From contig JBAXIO010000007.1 in NCBI GenBank assembly GCA_037138335.1, positions 1 through 64,000 on the forward strand: a stretch of 64,000 bases of DNA, given 5' to 3'. Origin of the DNA: CAIRDP01 sp037138335. GTDB lineage: Bacteria > Bacteroidota > Bacteroidia > Bacteroidales > FEN-979. Made by a program: the position numbers and the translations under genes. The notes beneath the pieces are model-generated. The model saw nothing but the letters and a program-made list of their open reading frames with translations, was not told the DNA's origin and did no database searches. The first letter of the stretch is position 1, and each line of letters begins with the position of its first letter. This document shows, piece by piece, positions 33,440 to 42,830 of the stretch.

Positions 33440-33961
33440 ATGAAAACAACATTTAAAACTATCTTCCTGCTTGCAGCCATTTCCTTACTCAGTATTACCG
33501 GATGTCAGAAGGAAGGTCCCCAGGGACCTGCAGGGCTCAACGGACAAAATGCCGAAGTATATTATTCCGAATGGTTTTCTCCCGTAAGCTGGTCGGGTAC
33601 ATACGGCGACTGGTTTTTCGAGGCTTCCGCTCCTGATCTGACCCAGGATATTGTCGAGGGCGGTGTGGTGCTGGCCTATGCCTGGCTCGACGGTGATGTC
33701 TTCGGAGGAACTTCAATGCGTCCCCTGCCGGCCTATGCCGTAGGTGCCAACTGGGGCTTCCTGATACACCAGTACGGAAGCATTGTCTTCACCACCGACA
33801 TGATCGGGACTCCAGCCACTTCCACAAACAAGTTCAGGTTCATAGCCATCCCCGGTACCGTACCAGCTGCTAAATCAGGAACCAAAGGGTACAGGAGCGC
33901 ACAGGAACTGAGGAGCATGTCCTACAAGCAGGTCTGCAAACTTTACAATATTCCCGAATAG
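33440..33961 (+). CDS. Lipoprotein with short collagen-like stretch
   Basis: The 173-residue product has a lipobox (SLLSITGCQKE) followed directly by a Gly-Pro-rich collagen-like piece (GPQGPAGLNGQ). The rest is a beta-rich domain (WSGTYGDWFFEASAP, VLAYAWLDGD) ending in a helical tail (YRSAQELRSMSYKQVCKLYNIPE). Similar small lipoproteins occur widely in Bacteroidota and have no assigned function. It stands alone, divergent from the kinase/regulator operon. Confidence 0.8.
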   Translation: MKTTFKTIFLLAAISLLSITGCQKEGPQGPAGLNGQNAEVYYSEWFSPVSWSGTYGDWFFEASAPDLTQDIVEGGVVLAYAWLDGDVFGGTSMRPLPAYAVGANWGFLIHQYGSIVFTTDMIGTPATSTNKFRFIAIPGTVPAAKSGTKGYRSAQELRSMSYKQVCKLYNIPE

Positions 33962-34031
33962 AGACCCGTACAGTTTAGTTCCCGGGAAATACCGGCATAG
34001 TTTGATTTTTTCTGCGGATACTCTGAATTTT

Positions 34032-36452
34032 TCAGCTTGTCGAAGGAGCCGGCGGGATGATATGAACATCCTGCTGGGGGTAAGGTATATTGATCCCGTT
34101 TTCTTTGAGGACGCTTAAAATACTGAACAGGACCTCGCTTTTTACGATGCGTCCCATGCTGTAGTCGGCGATCCAGAATACCTGCATGAATTCCAGGGCA
34201 CTCTGCCCCAGGTTGGAAAAAAGGACCATAGGTTCGGGGCTTTTAAGCACCCCGGGGTTGTCCTGCAGTACCCCGAGCAGGAGCTTGTGCACAAGTACCG
34301 GGTCGGAACCGTAGCCCACCCCTACTGCAATTTCGAGCCTGCGCTTTTTATCCGAAAGTGTCCAGTTGATCACCTCGTTTGAAACCAGCTGTCCGTTCGG
34401 GACGATGACCTCAGCACCGTCAAAAGTATGTATGTTGCTGGAGCGAAGGTCGATCGACTTCACCTGCCCTGTGAGCTGCCCCACCTGTACGGTATCGCCA
34501 AGCTGGATAGGCCTCTCGAACAGCAATATCAGGCCCGAAACCATGTTGTTGAAAATGTTCTGGAGGCCGAACCCTATGCCAACGCTGAAAGCGCCGAGAA
34601 TGATAGTGAGCTTGTCCATCGGCATCCCGGTTGTATTCACGGCAAGGAAAAATCCGCAGATGACGATGAAGTATTTCAGTCCTACGGCAATGGTATGAGG
34701 CAGTCCCTTTGCCAGTAGCATCCTGTTGAGGATGTCCTGCTCCAGGATTACCTGCAGGTATTTGGCCAGGTAATACGACAACATGATCACGCAGAAAAAA
34801 ACGAGCAGGAGGCTGAGAGAGAAGCTCATGGTCCCAACTGTAAATTCGTGCGTGAGCGCCGAAGTAAGCGTCCCTATCACAAGATAGTCCAGGTGAAACG
34901 CCGCCAAAATGATATTGATCCAGATGAGTACCGAAACGATGTTGATCACGCGTATGGCTCTTTTCTTGATCAATTCGCCGTATTTCATGAACGCATTGAG
35001 CTTGCGTCCTTTCTGTGAGTCTATTCCCGCTGCCACCATACCGTTGAAGAGAAGGGAGGTGATGAACAGGATCACGCTGGTGATGACATTCGAAAACACC
35101 GCGCCCAGCGACATCTCGGTGAGTGTGACCCTGCCGAATATATTTGCGAACAGTCCCATTACAGCCATCAGTACGTTCAAGGTAAAAAACACGTAAAGCC
35201 ATCGTTTCTGGCTTCCCCGTATTATTCCTTCTTTCCTGATCCTGTATACCAGCATCGACAGCAGCCCGGTCTCAACTACTGCGATAAGGAACATCATGAC
35301 CCTGTATATCGTGGTCCCCGGCGAAAGCAGGACCTGTATCATGTATAGCACAAGCGTCACTGTGAAAACGTAAAAATAAAACCTGTAATGCCGGTTCAGG
35401 ATCTTGTTCAGAAGGTAGATCATGGGGATGGCGATAATATAGGTCTGGAGCTCCCTGAAGGATACCGACCTGTCGGGAAAAATGAAGACGGAAACCGACA
35501 GGCCCACAACCACCGCCCCTGCCAGGGGCTTGGAAAGCATAAGCAGGAACATCTCTTTATAAAACCTGCCGTACCCTTCCATGTTCACCCGTATCCGGTG
35601 CCTCAGCCTGACAAAGACCATGTACAGGACCACAATGAGCAGGAGAAGGAAGAACAGGGATCCGATGTGGTAAGACAGGTAATCGCGAAGCTCCTTAAAC
35701 TTGACGTTCCAGAGGTTTGATACGGATTGTGATATTTCCCTTAAGTAGTTCTTGGCAAACTCAAGCTGAAAAAAAGGAAGGTCGTCCACTGCAAAGGAGT
35801 TTTTTTCCATACGGATGATGAGGACAGAAGTTCTCTCCAGGCTGAGTTCTATTCTCATGCTCATCGCATTCGTACGTTCGATTATGCGGCCAAGGGTAAT
35901 GGTCCTCTTGTTCAGGTATATAAGAGAGGAATCAAGGAAATTGACCGTGCTGTTCATTTTAGCCAGCAGATCGGAAGAATGGCTGTCGCCGGCATGCAGG
36001 TTCATGGTGTATCTCCAGGTCGCTGCCTCGTTGCTTATCCAGGCCGAAAGGGTGTCGAGCGGACCGAGTATGCTTTTCAGGACATTCTCTTCCTTGCTTA
36101 CCTTTTTCTGCTCCTCCTGCAGCATGTAACGGCGGTTTTCGAGAAACCTCAGGTTGACCAGGGGATCATCAGGATCGACCTGTACGAGCAGGTTTGTGTC
36201 AACCATAGCCATGAATACGTCGTTATTGAACTTGATCTTCTTTACGGTATTGGGAGGGATCAGGTCCTTGAACGCCTGCTTTACCATGGAGATGACCTCC
36301 ATTGACCGCACGGGTGCACTTGAAATATCAATGGTACGGGGGGGCGGGCTGACGGTTCTAACGGTTACCACTGAGTCGGCCTGGCCTGCCGATGAAAAAT
36401 GCATGAGGATCCCGATGAGGGATGCAATCAGAAAACGATGGATGCCTGGCAT
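34032..36452 (-). CDS. Large MscS-family mechanosensitive channel
   Basis: The 806-residue protein has an N-terminal signal, a long periplasmic helical region (about 25-260), about ten membrane spans (about 265-625), and a C-terminal MscS core. The pore helix area (AFSVGIGFGLQNIFNNMVSGLILLFERPI) is followed by QLGDTVQVGQLTGQVKSIDLRSSNIHTFDGAEVIVPNG, the family signature. Such MscK/YbiO-like channels open under membrane tension and release solutes during osmotic downshock. The gene is monocistronic, divergent from the T9SS cargo gene. Confidence 0.92.
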   Translation of the reverse strand: MPGIHRFLIASLIGILMHFSSAGQADSVVTVRTVSPPPRTIDISSAPVRSMEVISMVKQAFKDLIPPNTVKKIKFNNDVFMAMVDTNLLVQVDPDDPLVNLRFLENRRYMLQEEQKKVSKEENVLKSILGPLDTLSAWISNEAATWRYTMNLHAGDSHSSDLLAKMNSTVNFLDSSLIYLNKRTITLGRIIERTNAMSMRIELSLERTSVLIIRMEKNSFAVDDLPFFQLEFAKNYLREISQSVSNLWNVKFKELRDYLSYHIGSLFFLLLLIVVLYMVFVRLRHRIRVNMEGYGRFYKEMFLLMLSKPLAGAVVVGLSVSVFIFPDRSVSFRELQTYIIAIPMIYLLNKILNRHYRFYFYVFTVTLVLYMIQVLLSPGTTIYRVMMFLIAVVETGLLSMLVYRIRKEGIIRGSQKRWLYVFFTLNVLMAVMGLFANIFGRVTLTEMSLGAVFSNVITSVILFITSLLFNGMVAAGIDSQKGRKLNAFMKYGELIKKRAIRVINIVSVLIWINIILAAFHLDYLVIGTLTSALTHEFTVGTMSFSLSLLLVFFCVIMLSYYLAKYLQVILEQDILNRMLLAKGLPHTIAVGLKYFIVICGFFLAVNTTGMPMDKLTIILGAFSVGIGFGLQNIFNNMVSGLILLFERPIQLGDTVQVGQLTGQVKSIDLRSSNIHTFDGAEVIVPNGQLVSNEVINWTLSDKKRRLEIAVGVGYGSDPVLVHKLLLGVLQDNPGVLKSPEPMVLFSNLGQSALEFMQVFWIADYSMGRIVKSEVLFSILSVLKENGINIPYPQQDVHIIPPAPSTS

Positions 36453-36492
36453 ATGGAATTTGTTTAGCCCAAATATAAGATAATTACGGAAG

Positions 36493-36590
36493 GCGGGATA
36501 GCGGGATAACTGGATAGCTGGGTAGCTGGATCACTGGATAACTGGATAGCTGGATAGCGGGGTAGCTGGATAGCGGGATAACTGGATAGG
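36493..36590. repeat. Octamer tandem array (RCTGGATA type)
   Basis: About 12 imperfect repeats of an 8-bp unit such as ACTGGATA or GCTGGATA fill the gap between the divergent channel and T9SS cargo genes. It ends just before the promoter of the latter. Confidence 0.85.
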
Positions 36591-36609
36591 GGGAAATCAT
36601 CCGGGGCTC

Positions 36610-36640
36610 TTGACTTTCCTATTTATATATCTTATATTTG
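36610..36640 (+). promoter_or_regulatory. Promoter of the BNR-type T9SS cargo gene
   Basis: TTG at 36610-36612 and TATATTTG at 36633-36640 are 20 bases apart, an excellent fit to the Bacteroidetes pattern. The ATG is 18 bases further, so the leader is very short. Confidence 0.65.
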
Positions 36641-36657
36641 TATGATATACAGTTCCT

Positions 36658-39474
36658 ATGAAAAAGTTTGTACTCTTTCTGCTGGCTTCAGGCCTGGTCC
36701 TGGGTGCAGCCGGGATTTGGTTTGCCCATAAACAGAACCATAAGGAACATAAACAAAACATTTCAAAAACCAGGCAGGAGAAGGAAAAACTGTCCCCGTC
36801 CCTGATGCTGCCTATGATGGCCGAGCGTCAGCTGAACATGCTCCGTGATCCGCTTACAGGGAAAATACCATCAGGGATACGTTCGAAAGAACTGGAGTTT
36901 TCAAAAACCCTTCCCAAATCGGCGAATTCCCAGGCCTGGGACTGGAGGGGGCCTATAAACATAGGCGGCAGAATGCTGTGCATCACCACCGATATCGACC
37001 ATCCTGATCACTGGCTGTCTGGCAGCGCAACCGGCGGAATGTGGGAAACAAAGAACGGAGGGATTAGCTGGCATAAGGTCACGGCCCCCGACGCTGAACA
37101 GAGCGCAACCTGCATAGTGCAGGACCGGAGAGCGGGAAAACATTCCACCTGGTATTACGGCAGCGGGGAACTGCTGAGCACGACCGACCGCAATGTGAGC
37201 ACCAGCGTGCGTACCGTGGGTTTGGGGAACGGGATCTTCAAATCGACCGACAACGGTTCTACATGGCAGGCCCTGGCATCGACTCAGGGGGGAAGGCTGG
37301 GGGTGCTCGAGGATGTGTTCCAGGGGGTCTGGCGCATCGTCACCGACCCGGTGAGGACCGACAAGGACATAGTGTACGCGGCCTGTTACGGGGCAATTAT
37401 GCGCTCTGAAGACGGGGGTGCGACCTGGACGATGGTGCTGGGTGACCTGGTGAATAAATCGTTTTGCTCGGATATCGCAGTGACTTCGGATGGCATCCTG
37501 TACGCGGCCCTGAGCGGCTACGGCTGGTCCATTGAACCCCCGGGAAGGAAGGGGATCTGGCGTTCGGTCAACGGCATCAACTGGACAGAAATCACTCCTG
37601 GAAAATTCCCTCACGATAACCGCACTACCAAGCTGGCTCTCGCGCCTTCTGATGAATCAATCATGTATGTTTTCACCGAGTCACAGTCGCCCGACCTCAA
37701 CCCATTCAACGGCTATACGAATTCGGTGAATACCTTCTGGAAAATGAAATGGAGCAGCGCAGGGGATTCGGCAGTTTGGGAAAACCGCACCATGGGGATT
37801 CCCGGCCACGGGAACGGAAGCATCAACTCCTGGCCTTTTTCACTGGTCGTTTACGGCGGATATTGTGTTGGCATGGCTGTGAAACCCGATGATGCGAATA
37901 AAGTCTTCCTGGGAGGGATGTGCCTTTACCGCTCCGATAACGGTTTTGCCGACAGCCTGCATACGAACTGGCTGGGAGGCAGTCCGTACGATATGGACTC
38001 GCTTCACGCCCTCCACCCTGACATGCATTCAATTACATTCGACAGGAACAACCCAAACATCATGCTTACAGGGAACGACGGGGGCGTTTACCTCACCACT
38101 GACTGTCTTGCCGACAGCGCGCATATCAGCTGGACCCGTCTCAACAACCAGCTCACCACCACCCAGTTCTACTCGGTGGGCATTGACCACGGGGCTTCGG
38201 CCGAAAACTGGGTCCTGGGCGGCTTGCAGGATAACAACTGGTATTATACCATCACCAACGACCCTACGGAGTTCTGGTTCGATATCGATATTTGTTACGA
38301 CGGATTTTCGGTTGCAGTAGCCCCTTCATGGGAGTATTGCGTGATCTCGGCATACAGCGGCAACATCTGGACTTCCCAGTTCGACGCAAATATGCATACG
38401 AAGAACATATATCCTCAGCTGCCCGATACCCTGCTTAAATACTACGACCCGGTGATGGGTTCGAATGCGCTCTTCCCCTTTTACCAGAATTTCGCCCTTG
38501 ACCAGAACACCTCCCGGACCATTTACCTGCCCACCGTCAACAGCATCTGGCGCAAGGACGATCTCAAAGCCTCGGCACTGGATTCTTCAAAGCGGAACGC
38601 AGGCTGGAACCACCTGAGCAATGTAGATATAGGCAACGCATCGGTGATCAGCGCCCTCAGCATTTCCCGCTTCCCGGCCAACCGCCTTTTTTACGGGACC
38701 AGCCTGGGGAAGCTCTACCGCCTTGACAATGCGAATACAGGGAACCCTGTGCCGGTGGATATCACGGGCAGCAATTTCCCAGCCAATTCCTTCATTGCCT
38801 GTATCGATGTGAATCCTCTGAATGCCGACGGAGTGATGGTAGTGTTCTCAAATTACGGGGTTCAGAGCTTATTCCATTCTGCGGATGGAGGGACTACCTG
38901 GACCTCAGTTTCGGGAAACCTCGAGGAGCATCCCGACGGATCCGGCTCGGGCCCTTCGGTGAGATGGTCAAAAACTATGACTTACCAGGGTGAGCAGGTG
39001 GTTTTTGCCGGGACTTCAATCGGGCTGTTTTCCACCACCAGACTGAACGGAGATTCCACAACCTGGGTGCAGGAGAGCCCCGATTCCATAGGCAATGTGA
39101 TCGTCGACATGATCGACGCCCGCTCCACCGACGGCTTTGTGGCCGTAGCCACTCATGGGAACGGGGTGTACAGTACGTACTATAAGCCATCTTCGGGAAT
39201 CGAGAACCGGGATCAGGGAGTCGGGATCGGGGATCCCTATCCTGTCCCGGCTAATGGAGTCGTGAATCTTCCCCTTACCTCCGGCCACAATGAACTTCTC
39301 GAAATCAGCCTCATCTCTTCCTCCGGCCAGGACCTGGGTATTATCTGGAAAGGCCTGGTCAAACCCGGGAACCAGACCTTGAGGCTGAAGCTGGAGGGGC
39401 GCCCGGCGGGAGTATATTTTGTCACCGCCGCGTCCCCATCCGCCCGACAAACCAGGAAAATTATCCTGCTGTAG
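36658..39474 (+). CDS. Large BNR/sialidase-like repeat protein with T9SS sorting domain
   Basis: This 938-residue protein starts with a hydrophobic signal (about 1-23). Many Asp-box-like BNR motifs follow (KSTDNGSTWQAL, RSEDGGATWTMV, RSVNGINWTE, SADGGTTWTSV), so the body is a beta-propeller of the sialidase/VPS10/xyloglucanase type. The last 80 residues are a T9SS type A sorting domain (PYPVPANGVVNL ... PAGVYFVTA ... RKIILL). No sialidase catalytic signature was seen, so it may bind or hydrolyse another polymer. It is the first gene after the divergent channel gene and stands alone. Confidence 0.85.
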   Translation: MKKFVLFLLASGLVLGAAGIWFAHKQNHKEHKQNISKTRQEKEKLSPSLMLPMMAERQLNMLRDPLTGKIPSGIRSKELEFSKTLPKSANSQAWDWRGPINIGGRMLCITTDIDHPDHWLSGSATGGMWETKNGGISWHKVTAPDAEQSATCIVQDRRAGKHSTWYYGSGELLSTTDRNVSTSVRTVGLGNGIFKSTDNGSTWQALASTQGGRLGVLEDVFQGVWRIVTDPVRTDKDIVYAACYGAIMRSEDGGATWTMVLGDLVNKSFCSDIAVTSDGILYAALSGYGWSIEPPGRKGIWRSVNGINWTEITPGKFPHDNRTTKLALAPSDESIMYVFTESQSPDLNPFNGYTNSVNTFWKMKWSSAGDSAVWENRTMGIPGHGNGSINSWPFSLVVYGGYCVGMAVKPDDANKVFLGGMCLYRSDNGFADSLHTNWLGGSPYDMDSLHALHPDMHSITFDRNNPNIMLTGNDGGVYLTTDCLADSAHISWTRLNNQLTTTQFYSVGIDHGASAENWVLGGLQDNNWYYTITNDPTEFWFDIDICYDGFSVAVAPSWEYCVISAYSGNIWTSQFDANMHTKNIYPQLPDTLLKYYDPVMGSNALFPFYQNFALDQNTSRTIYLPTVNSIWRKDDLKASALDSSKRNAGWNHLSNVDIGNASVISALSISRFPANRLFYGTSLGKLYRLDNANTGNPVPVDITGSNFPANSFIACIDVNPLNADGVMVVFSNYGVQSLFHSADGGTTWTSVSGNLEEHPDGSGSGPSVRWSKTMTYQGEQVVFAGTSIGLFSTTRLNGDSTTWVQESPDSIGNVIVDMIDARSTDGFVAVATHGNGVYSTYYKPSSGIENRDQGVGIGDPYPVPANGVVNLPLTSGHNELLEISLISSSGQDLGIIWKGLVKPGNQTLRLKLEGRPAGVYFVTAASPSARQTRKIILL

Positions 39475-39886
39475 CCGTTGATTCGGTTTTGCGTTTAACG
39501 TAGTCGTTGAACGAACGCTCACCTTCTTCGTTCCAGTATTGTTCGTAATAACTCCAGCGCATGCCCGGGTCATTGCTTCCGCCATGCATCCCGCCCCTGT
39601 GCCACCAGGGACCGAATCTCTGCCTGCGGCCGCCGTGACGGGCTCCGTGATGCATATTCCCGAACAGCAGCCTGGCGAGTACGGCTAATCCTATAGCCTG
39701 CCAGTAAGTGATGACTCCAAGGTGGAAGATCACAGGCATGAGACCGTTCCATAGCCACATGATGGCGGCTGCGAAAAGGAAAAGCAGGGCTGTGAACCCA
39801 AGTACACCAAGTACTATCCATCCTGCGCGGGGCCTGCGTCCTCCGCAGCAGCGGTTTTTCATTGTTTTATTTTCAGTTGTTTCCAT
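39461..39886 (-). CDS. Small membrane protein in sigma-factor operon
   Basis: I placed the start at 39886 (METTENKTMKNRCCGG) because it is 5 bases behind the sigma gene stop; the frame stays open into the sigma gene but lacks a plausible start there. The 141-residue protein has two membrane spans (about 25-45 and 52-70), with a Cys-Cys before them and a His/Arg/Gly-rich stretch after them (HHGARHGGRRQRF). The C-terminus is acidic and aromatic (YYEQYWNEEGERSF). Its 3' end overlaps that of the convergent T9SS cargo gene by 14 bases. Function unknown. Confidence 0.75.
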   Translation of the reverse strand: METTENKTMKNRCCGGRRPRAGWIVLGVLGFTALLFLFAAAIMWLWNGLMPVIFHLGVITYWQAIGLAVLARLLFGNMHHGARHGGRRQRFGPWWHRGGMHGGSNDPGMRWSYYEQYWNEEGERSFNDYVKRKTESTATAG

Positions 39887-39891
39887 GATTT

Positions 39892-40434
39892 TTATTTGTT
39901 TTTGTTTAATAATATTTTGTGTAGTTTCGAAAGGGCCCGGTGCTTGCGCGAAAGCAGGGTGCCAATCGGGACTTCCCATTCATCGGAAAGCTCCTCATAG
40001 GTCCTCTGCTCAAACTCGGTCGCGATGATCACGGCCTGCTCGTCGGGCCTTAATTCTGCGATTGCTTCCCTGAGCATCGCAGGCTCTATATTGCTGTATG
40101 CCTTCTCTTCTGCTGTTTCATCGGCCATGGTGTTAAGTAAATAATTCCCGTTGTCGCGGTCCGCGAAGCTCTCGATAGTGACGTTGCGCTGCTTTTTCCT
40201 GCGTGAATCGATGATCCTGTTCTTTATCGACCGGTAGATATAAGCGCTCAGGTTCTCCACCTGCTGGTCGGGGTCAAGACGGGATATCAGCCCTAAAGCA
40301 ACGTCCTGCACTATGTCTTCGGGAGAAGCCCCGAAAAACCTATCGTCGAGGTTCTTGCGCACGAAATTCAGGAGCTTCTGGTATTCAGTACGGAAAAAAT
40401 TATCGACTTTGGTATTTTGGGAGTTCTGGTCCAT
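39892..40434 (-). CDS. ECF-type RNA polymerase sigma factor
   Basis: The 180-residue protein has region 2 (about 20-90) with DIVQDVALGLISRL and NLSAYIYRSIKNRIIDSRRKK. Region 4 (about 120-178) carries LRPDEQAVIIATEFEQRTYEELSDEWEVPIGTLLSRKHRALSKL. Size and order match sigma-70 family ECF factors. It directs polymerase to a set of stress or envelope genes. It is followed by a small membrane protein gene (5 bases) and preceded by an anti-sigma-like gene. Confidence 0.92.
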   Translation of the reverse strand: MDQNSQNTKVDNFFRTEYQKLLNFVRKNLDDRFFGASPEDIVQDVALGLISRLDPDQQVENLSAYIYRSIKNRIIDSRRKKQRNVTIESFADRDNGNYLLNTMADETAEEKAYSNIEPAMLREAIAELRPDEQAVIIATEFEQRTYEELSDEWEVPIGTLLSRKHRALSKLHKILLNKNK

Positions 40435-40490
40435 GATGGTGTAGACGAAGAATACTGAAATTATTGCAGGGAAGATAGAAAAAAATTCGT

Positions 40491-40558
40491 GATCCAGTGA
40501 TCCAGTTATCCAGCCACCCAGCTATCCAGCCACCCAGTCACCAGTCACGGTTCACGAT
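40491..40558. repeat. Octamer tandem array between anti-sigma-like and sigma genes
   Basis: About 8 imperfect units (minus-strand CTGGATAA, GCTGGATA, GCTGGGTG, ACTGGATC). It begins right after the anti-sigma-like stop codon. Confidence 0.8.
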
Positions 40559-41326
40559 CTAGATATCAGCTACGATAAGAGTACGCCGGTATTCCTTGCT
40601 GCCCACGTACCAGTAGAATTTCCCTGTCTTGAGATTGATATTCGGGATGGTGAGCTCCCTGATGCCGGGTTTTATTCCTTTCCACCATGCGAGCTTGTTG
40701 TTAGCTTCCGAGATAAGGTAGAAATTAGTAAAACTGTCGGTTCTCTGCTTCCACCTGAATACAACATCCTCCCCCCTGCTTATGACTTCGTTGTTGACAG
40801 GCAACAGGAGTTCTACGGGCCTGCCAATCGCTTCAGGTACTGAGGTGGCGGGGGTTGCTGCAGCCTGTACCTGTGCAGTGGTCTTGAGCCCTGCTGCTTC
40901 AATTGTTTTTTTTTCGGCGGATGTTTGCGAGGTGGTCTTCAGTTCAGTTGTTTTCTTTTCGCCGGATGCCGGTAATACATTGTCATGGCCTGTTGATTTA
41001 AATACCGGCAGCAGGAAACGAATGAACAGGAAACCTGAAACTGCGAGGATAAGCAACCCGGCAATAACCCATAAAACACGCCTGCTCCCTTTCTTCCGGA
41101 CCGTTTCGGTGAGGTAAGATTCGACAGGGGTTTCGGGTAAATCCATGATAATTTCATCCTGACCTTCCGCCTTAAAAAGTGAAGGAAAAGTCTTCCTCAG
41201 CCTTAACTTCCGGGCAAATTCATGGTCCTCCTCCAGCCTGGTCTCAATTTCCATAGCCTCCTTATGCGAGAGATTCCCGCTCAGGAACCTTTCAATAAGA
41301 TCAATATCTTCCAGTTCTGTATTCAT
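40559..41326 (-). CDS. Anti-sigma-like single-span membrane protein
   Basis: The 255-residue protein starts with a cytoplasmic helical segment (LIERFLSGNLSHKEAMEIETRLEEDHEFARKLRLRK) as in many anti-sigma factors. A single membrane span is at about 85-107. A low-complexity Thr/Lys/Ala linker follows (about 120-165), then a C-terminal beta domain (VELLLPVNNEVISRGEDVVFRWKQ, YWYVGSKEYRRTLI). It precedes the ECF sigma gene with 124 bases between, filled with a tandem array. By context it senses the envelope and holds the sigma factor. No zinc ligands were seen. Confidence 0.72.
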   Translation of the reverse strand: MNTELEDIDLIERFLSGNLSHKEAMEIETRLEEDHEFARKLRLRKTFPSLFKAEGQDEIIMDLPETPVESYLTETVRKKGSRRVLWVIAGLLILAVSGFLFIRFLLPVFKSTGHDNVLPASGEKKTTELKTTSQTSAEKKTIEAAGLKTTAQVQAAATPATSVPEAIGRPVELLLPVNNEVISRGEDVVFRWKQRTDSFTNFYLISEANNKLAWWKGIKPGIRELTIPNINLKTGKFYWYVGSKEYRRTLIVADI

Positions 41327-41430
41327 TTAACAGGGCTTAACTCTTGTACGCAGAAAACGGTATTTAGTTTCACCGCAGTGGAGAAAGTTGGGATGCGGAT
41401 TAGCAGGATGCGGGATAGCGGGATCGGGCA

Positions 41431-41510
41431 ACCAGTCCCCAGTGCCCAGTCCCCAATCACCAGTCCCCAGTCCCCGGTCCCCGGTCCCCAGTACCAAGGC
41501 ACCAGCCACT
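41431..41510. repeat. Heptamer tandem array (minus-strand CTGGGGA type)
   Basis: About nine imperfect repeats of a 7-bp unit (CTGGGGA, CTGGTGA, CCGGGGA) lie between the Omp85-like gene's stop and the anti-sigma-like gene's start, with a second, more diverged part (41380-41430). Confidence 0.8.
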
Positions 41511-41518
41511 GTTCACGC

Positions 41519-42712
41519 TTAGTTCCAGTAATGCCCCAGTACGATGTAATATGCAAACTGATTGGGTCCTACGGCCAGGTCAATACCCATCCTCATCCGA
41601 AAGATCCTGGAAAGGAGGTAACGAAAACCCGCGCCCCCGGCCACATGCCAGGTAGGGTCCTCGAGGAACCTGGAACTGCTGAAGGTCTTGCCAACCCCCG
41701 CGAACCCGAGTAAACTCCACCTCAGGCCAAGGTCGAAGCGTTGCTCGGTCTCCAGCTGCAACACCTGGTCTCCCTGGTAAACCATGGCTCCTATGCCTCT
41801 CATTTTGATGTAAGGAAGCAGGTAAAAGGGGGTCGTGCCCCCGGCCCACTGCCAGTCGGCCCTCAAACCGCAAACCCACCATTTTGTAAAAGGAATAAAG
41901 CCGTTGATATAGACTTCACTTTTCTCATAGTCGAAATCGCTGGCGGTCCACTGCCTGCCAATGCCGAACGAAGCCTTACTGCGTATGCCCCTGTCGGGGG
42001 TGAAGATGCTGTTGCGTGAATCCCATTCAAGATAGAAGCCGAGCAGTCCGGTGTTTTTAGTCATTTCGGGTTGCTGGTTGAATACTTTATTAAAAATGTA
42101 ATTGACTGTGTCGCTCAGTTTGGTGGAGACATTCACATTGGCATAGGTATAGTTGATCCCGGCAAAGAGCTTGTTTTTGAATAAATTCTCACTGATATCC
42201 AAAACGCCGAGTATGGTCGTAAGCTTGAAAAGAACATCCTTCTCCCCGAGGTAGGTGAAGTTCCGGTAAAAGTTTATATTGATGGGGGCATAGGCCGCGG
42301 CAATATTGTACCTCATGCCTATCCTGGGGAAGCTTCCCTGCCTCATCGCCCCTACCCCCCAGGTGTTGTTCAGGGTCCACATGCCTGCAATCCCCGTGAT
42401 GTCGGGAAAATGGAACTGCTCTTCTTTTTTCGCGGTTTTCTTCGGACTGATGAATACGATTGCCAGGGCCAGCCCGAAGCTCCCCAGGGAGGGTTCGCTG
42501 ATGATCACCGGCCAGGGAACAAAGCCATGCATGTTGATCAGGTAGTCGCTCATGTCGAGCTTATGATCAAGGGTGTCTTTCATGCTGATCTTTTTCTTTA
42601 CAGGCTTAATCTTGATTGTGTCCTGGGCCCGCAGGTTCAGGCTTAAAATGGTTCCAAGAATAATTAGAAACAGGATGCAGGCCTGGTACGGTTGTTTGCT
42701 GTTCTGGTTCAT
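41519..42712 (-). CDS. Omp85/BamA-type outer-membrane barrel protein
   Basis: The 397-residue protein has a signal sequence (about 1-29, ending LRAQ). A short N-terminal part (30-130) is followed by a C-terminal barrel: repeated strands such as LFKLTTILGVLDISENLF, GLLGFYLEWDSRNSIFTPDRGIRSKASFGIG, LPYIKMRGIGAMVYQGDQVLQLETEQRFDLGLRWSLLGFAGVGKTF, ending in YYIVLGHYW. The 'RGI...QGDQVL' block and the aromatic end fit the BamA/TamA/surface-antigen family, but there are no POTRA repeats of usual number. The gene may insert or export an envelope protein. Confidence 0.75.
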   Translation of the reverse strand: MNQNSKQPYQACILFLIILGTILSLNLRAQDTIKIKPVKKKISMKDTLDHKLDMSDYLINMHGFVPWPVIISEPSLGSFGLALAIVFISPKKTAKKEEQFHFPDITGIAGMWTLNNTWGVGAMRQGSFPRIGMRYNIAAAYAPININFYRNFTYLGEKDVLFKLTTILGVLDISENLFKNKLFAGINYTYANVNVSTKLSDTVNYIFNKVFNQQPEMTKNTGLLGFYLEWDSRNSIFTPDRGIRSKASFGIGRQWTASDFDYEKSEVYINGFIPFTKWWVCGLRADWQWAGGTTPFYLLPYIKMRGIGAMVYQGDQVLQLETEQRFDLGLRWSLLGFAGVGKTFSSSRFLEDPTWHVAGGAGFRYLLSRIFRMRMGIDLAVGPNQFAYYIVLGHYWN

Positions 42713-42830
42713 GTCTTGTTGTAATTGTTTAGTACTTTATCCGGAAACATTGCGTTTCATATGCTTGATGTCTTGAAAGCATCTCAAAATTAATCATTTC
42801 TTTACCTTACCTTGCAAAAAATTTAAACTG

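Noticed and set aside
41327..41556. Short open frames rich in Gly, Trp and Asp in the gap before the anti-sigma-like gene
   Set aside because: They are translations of the heptamer array.
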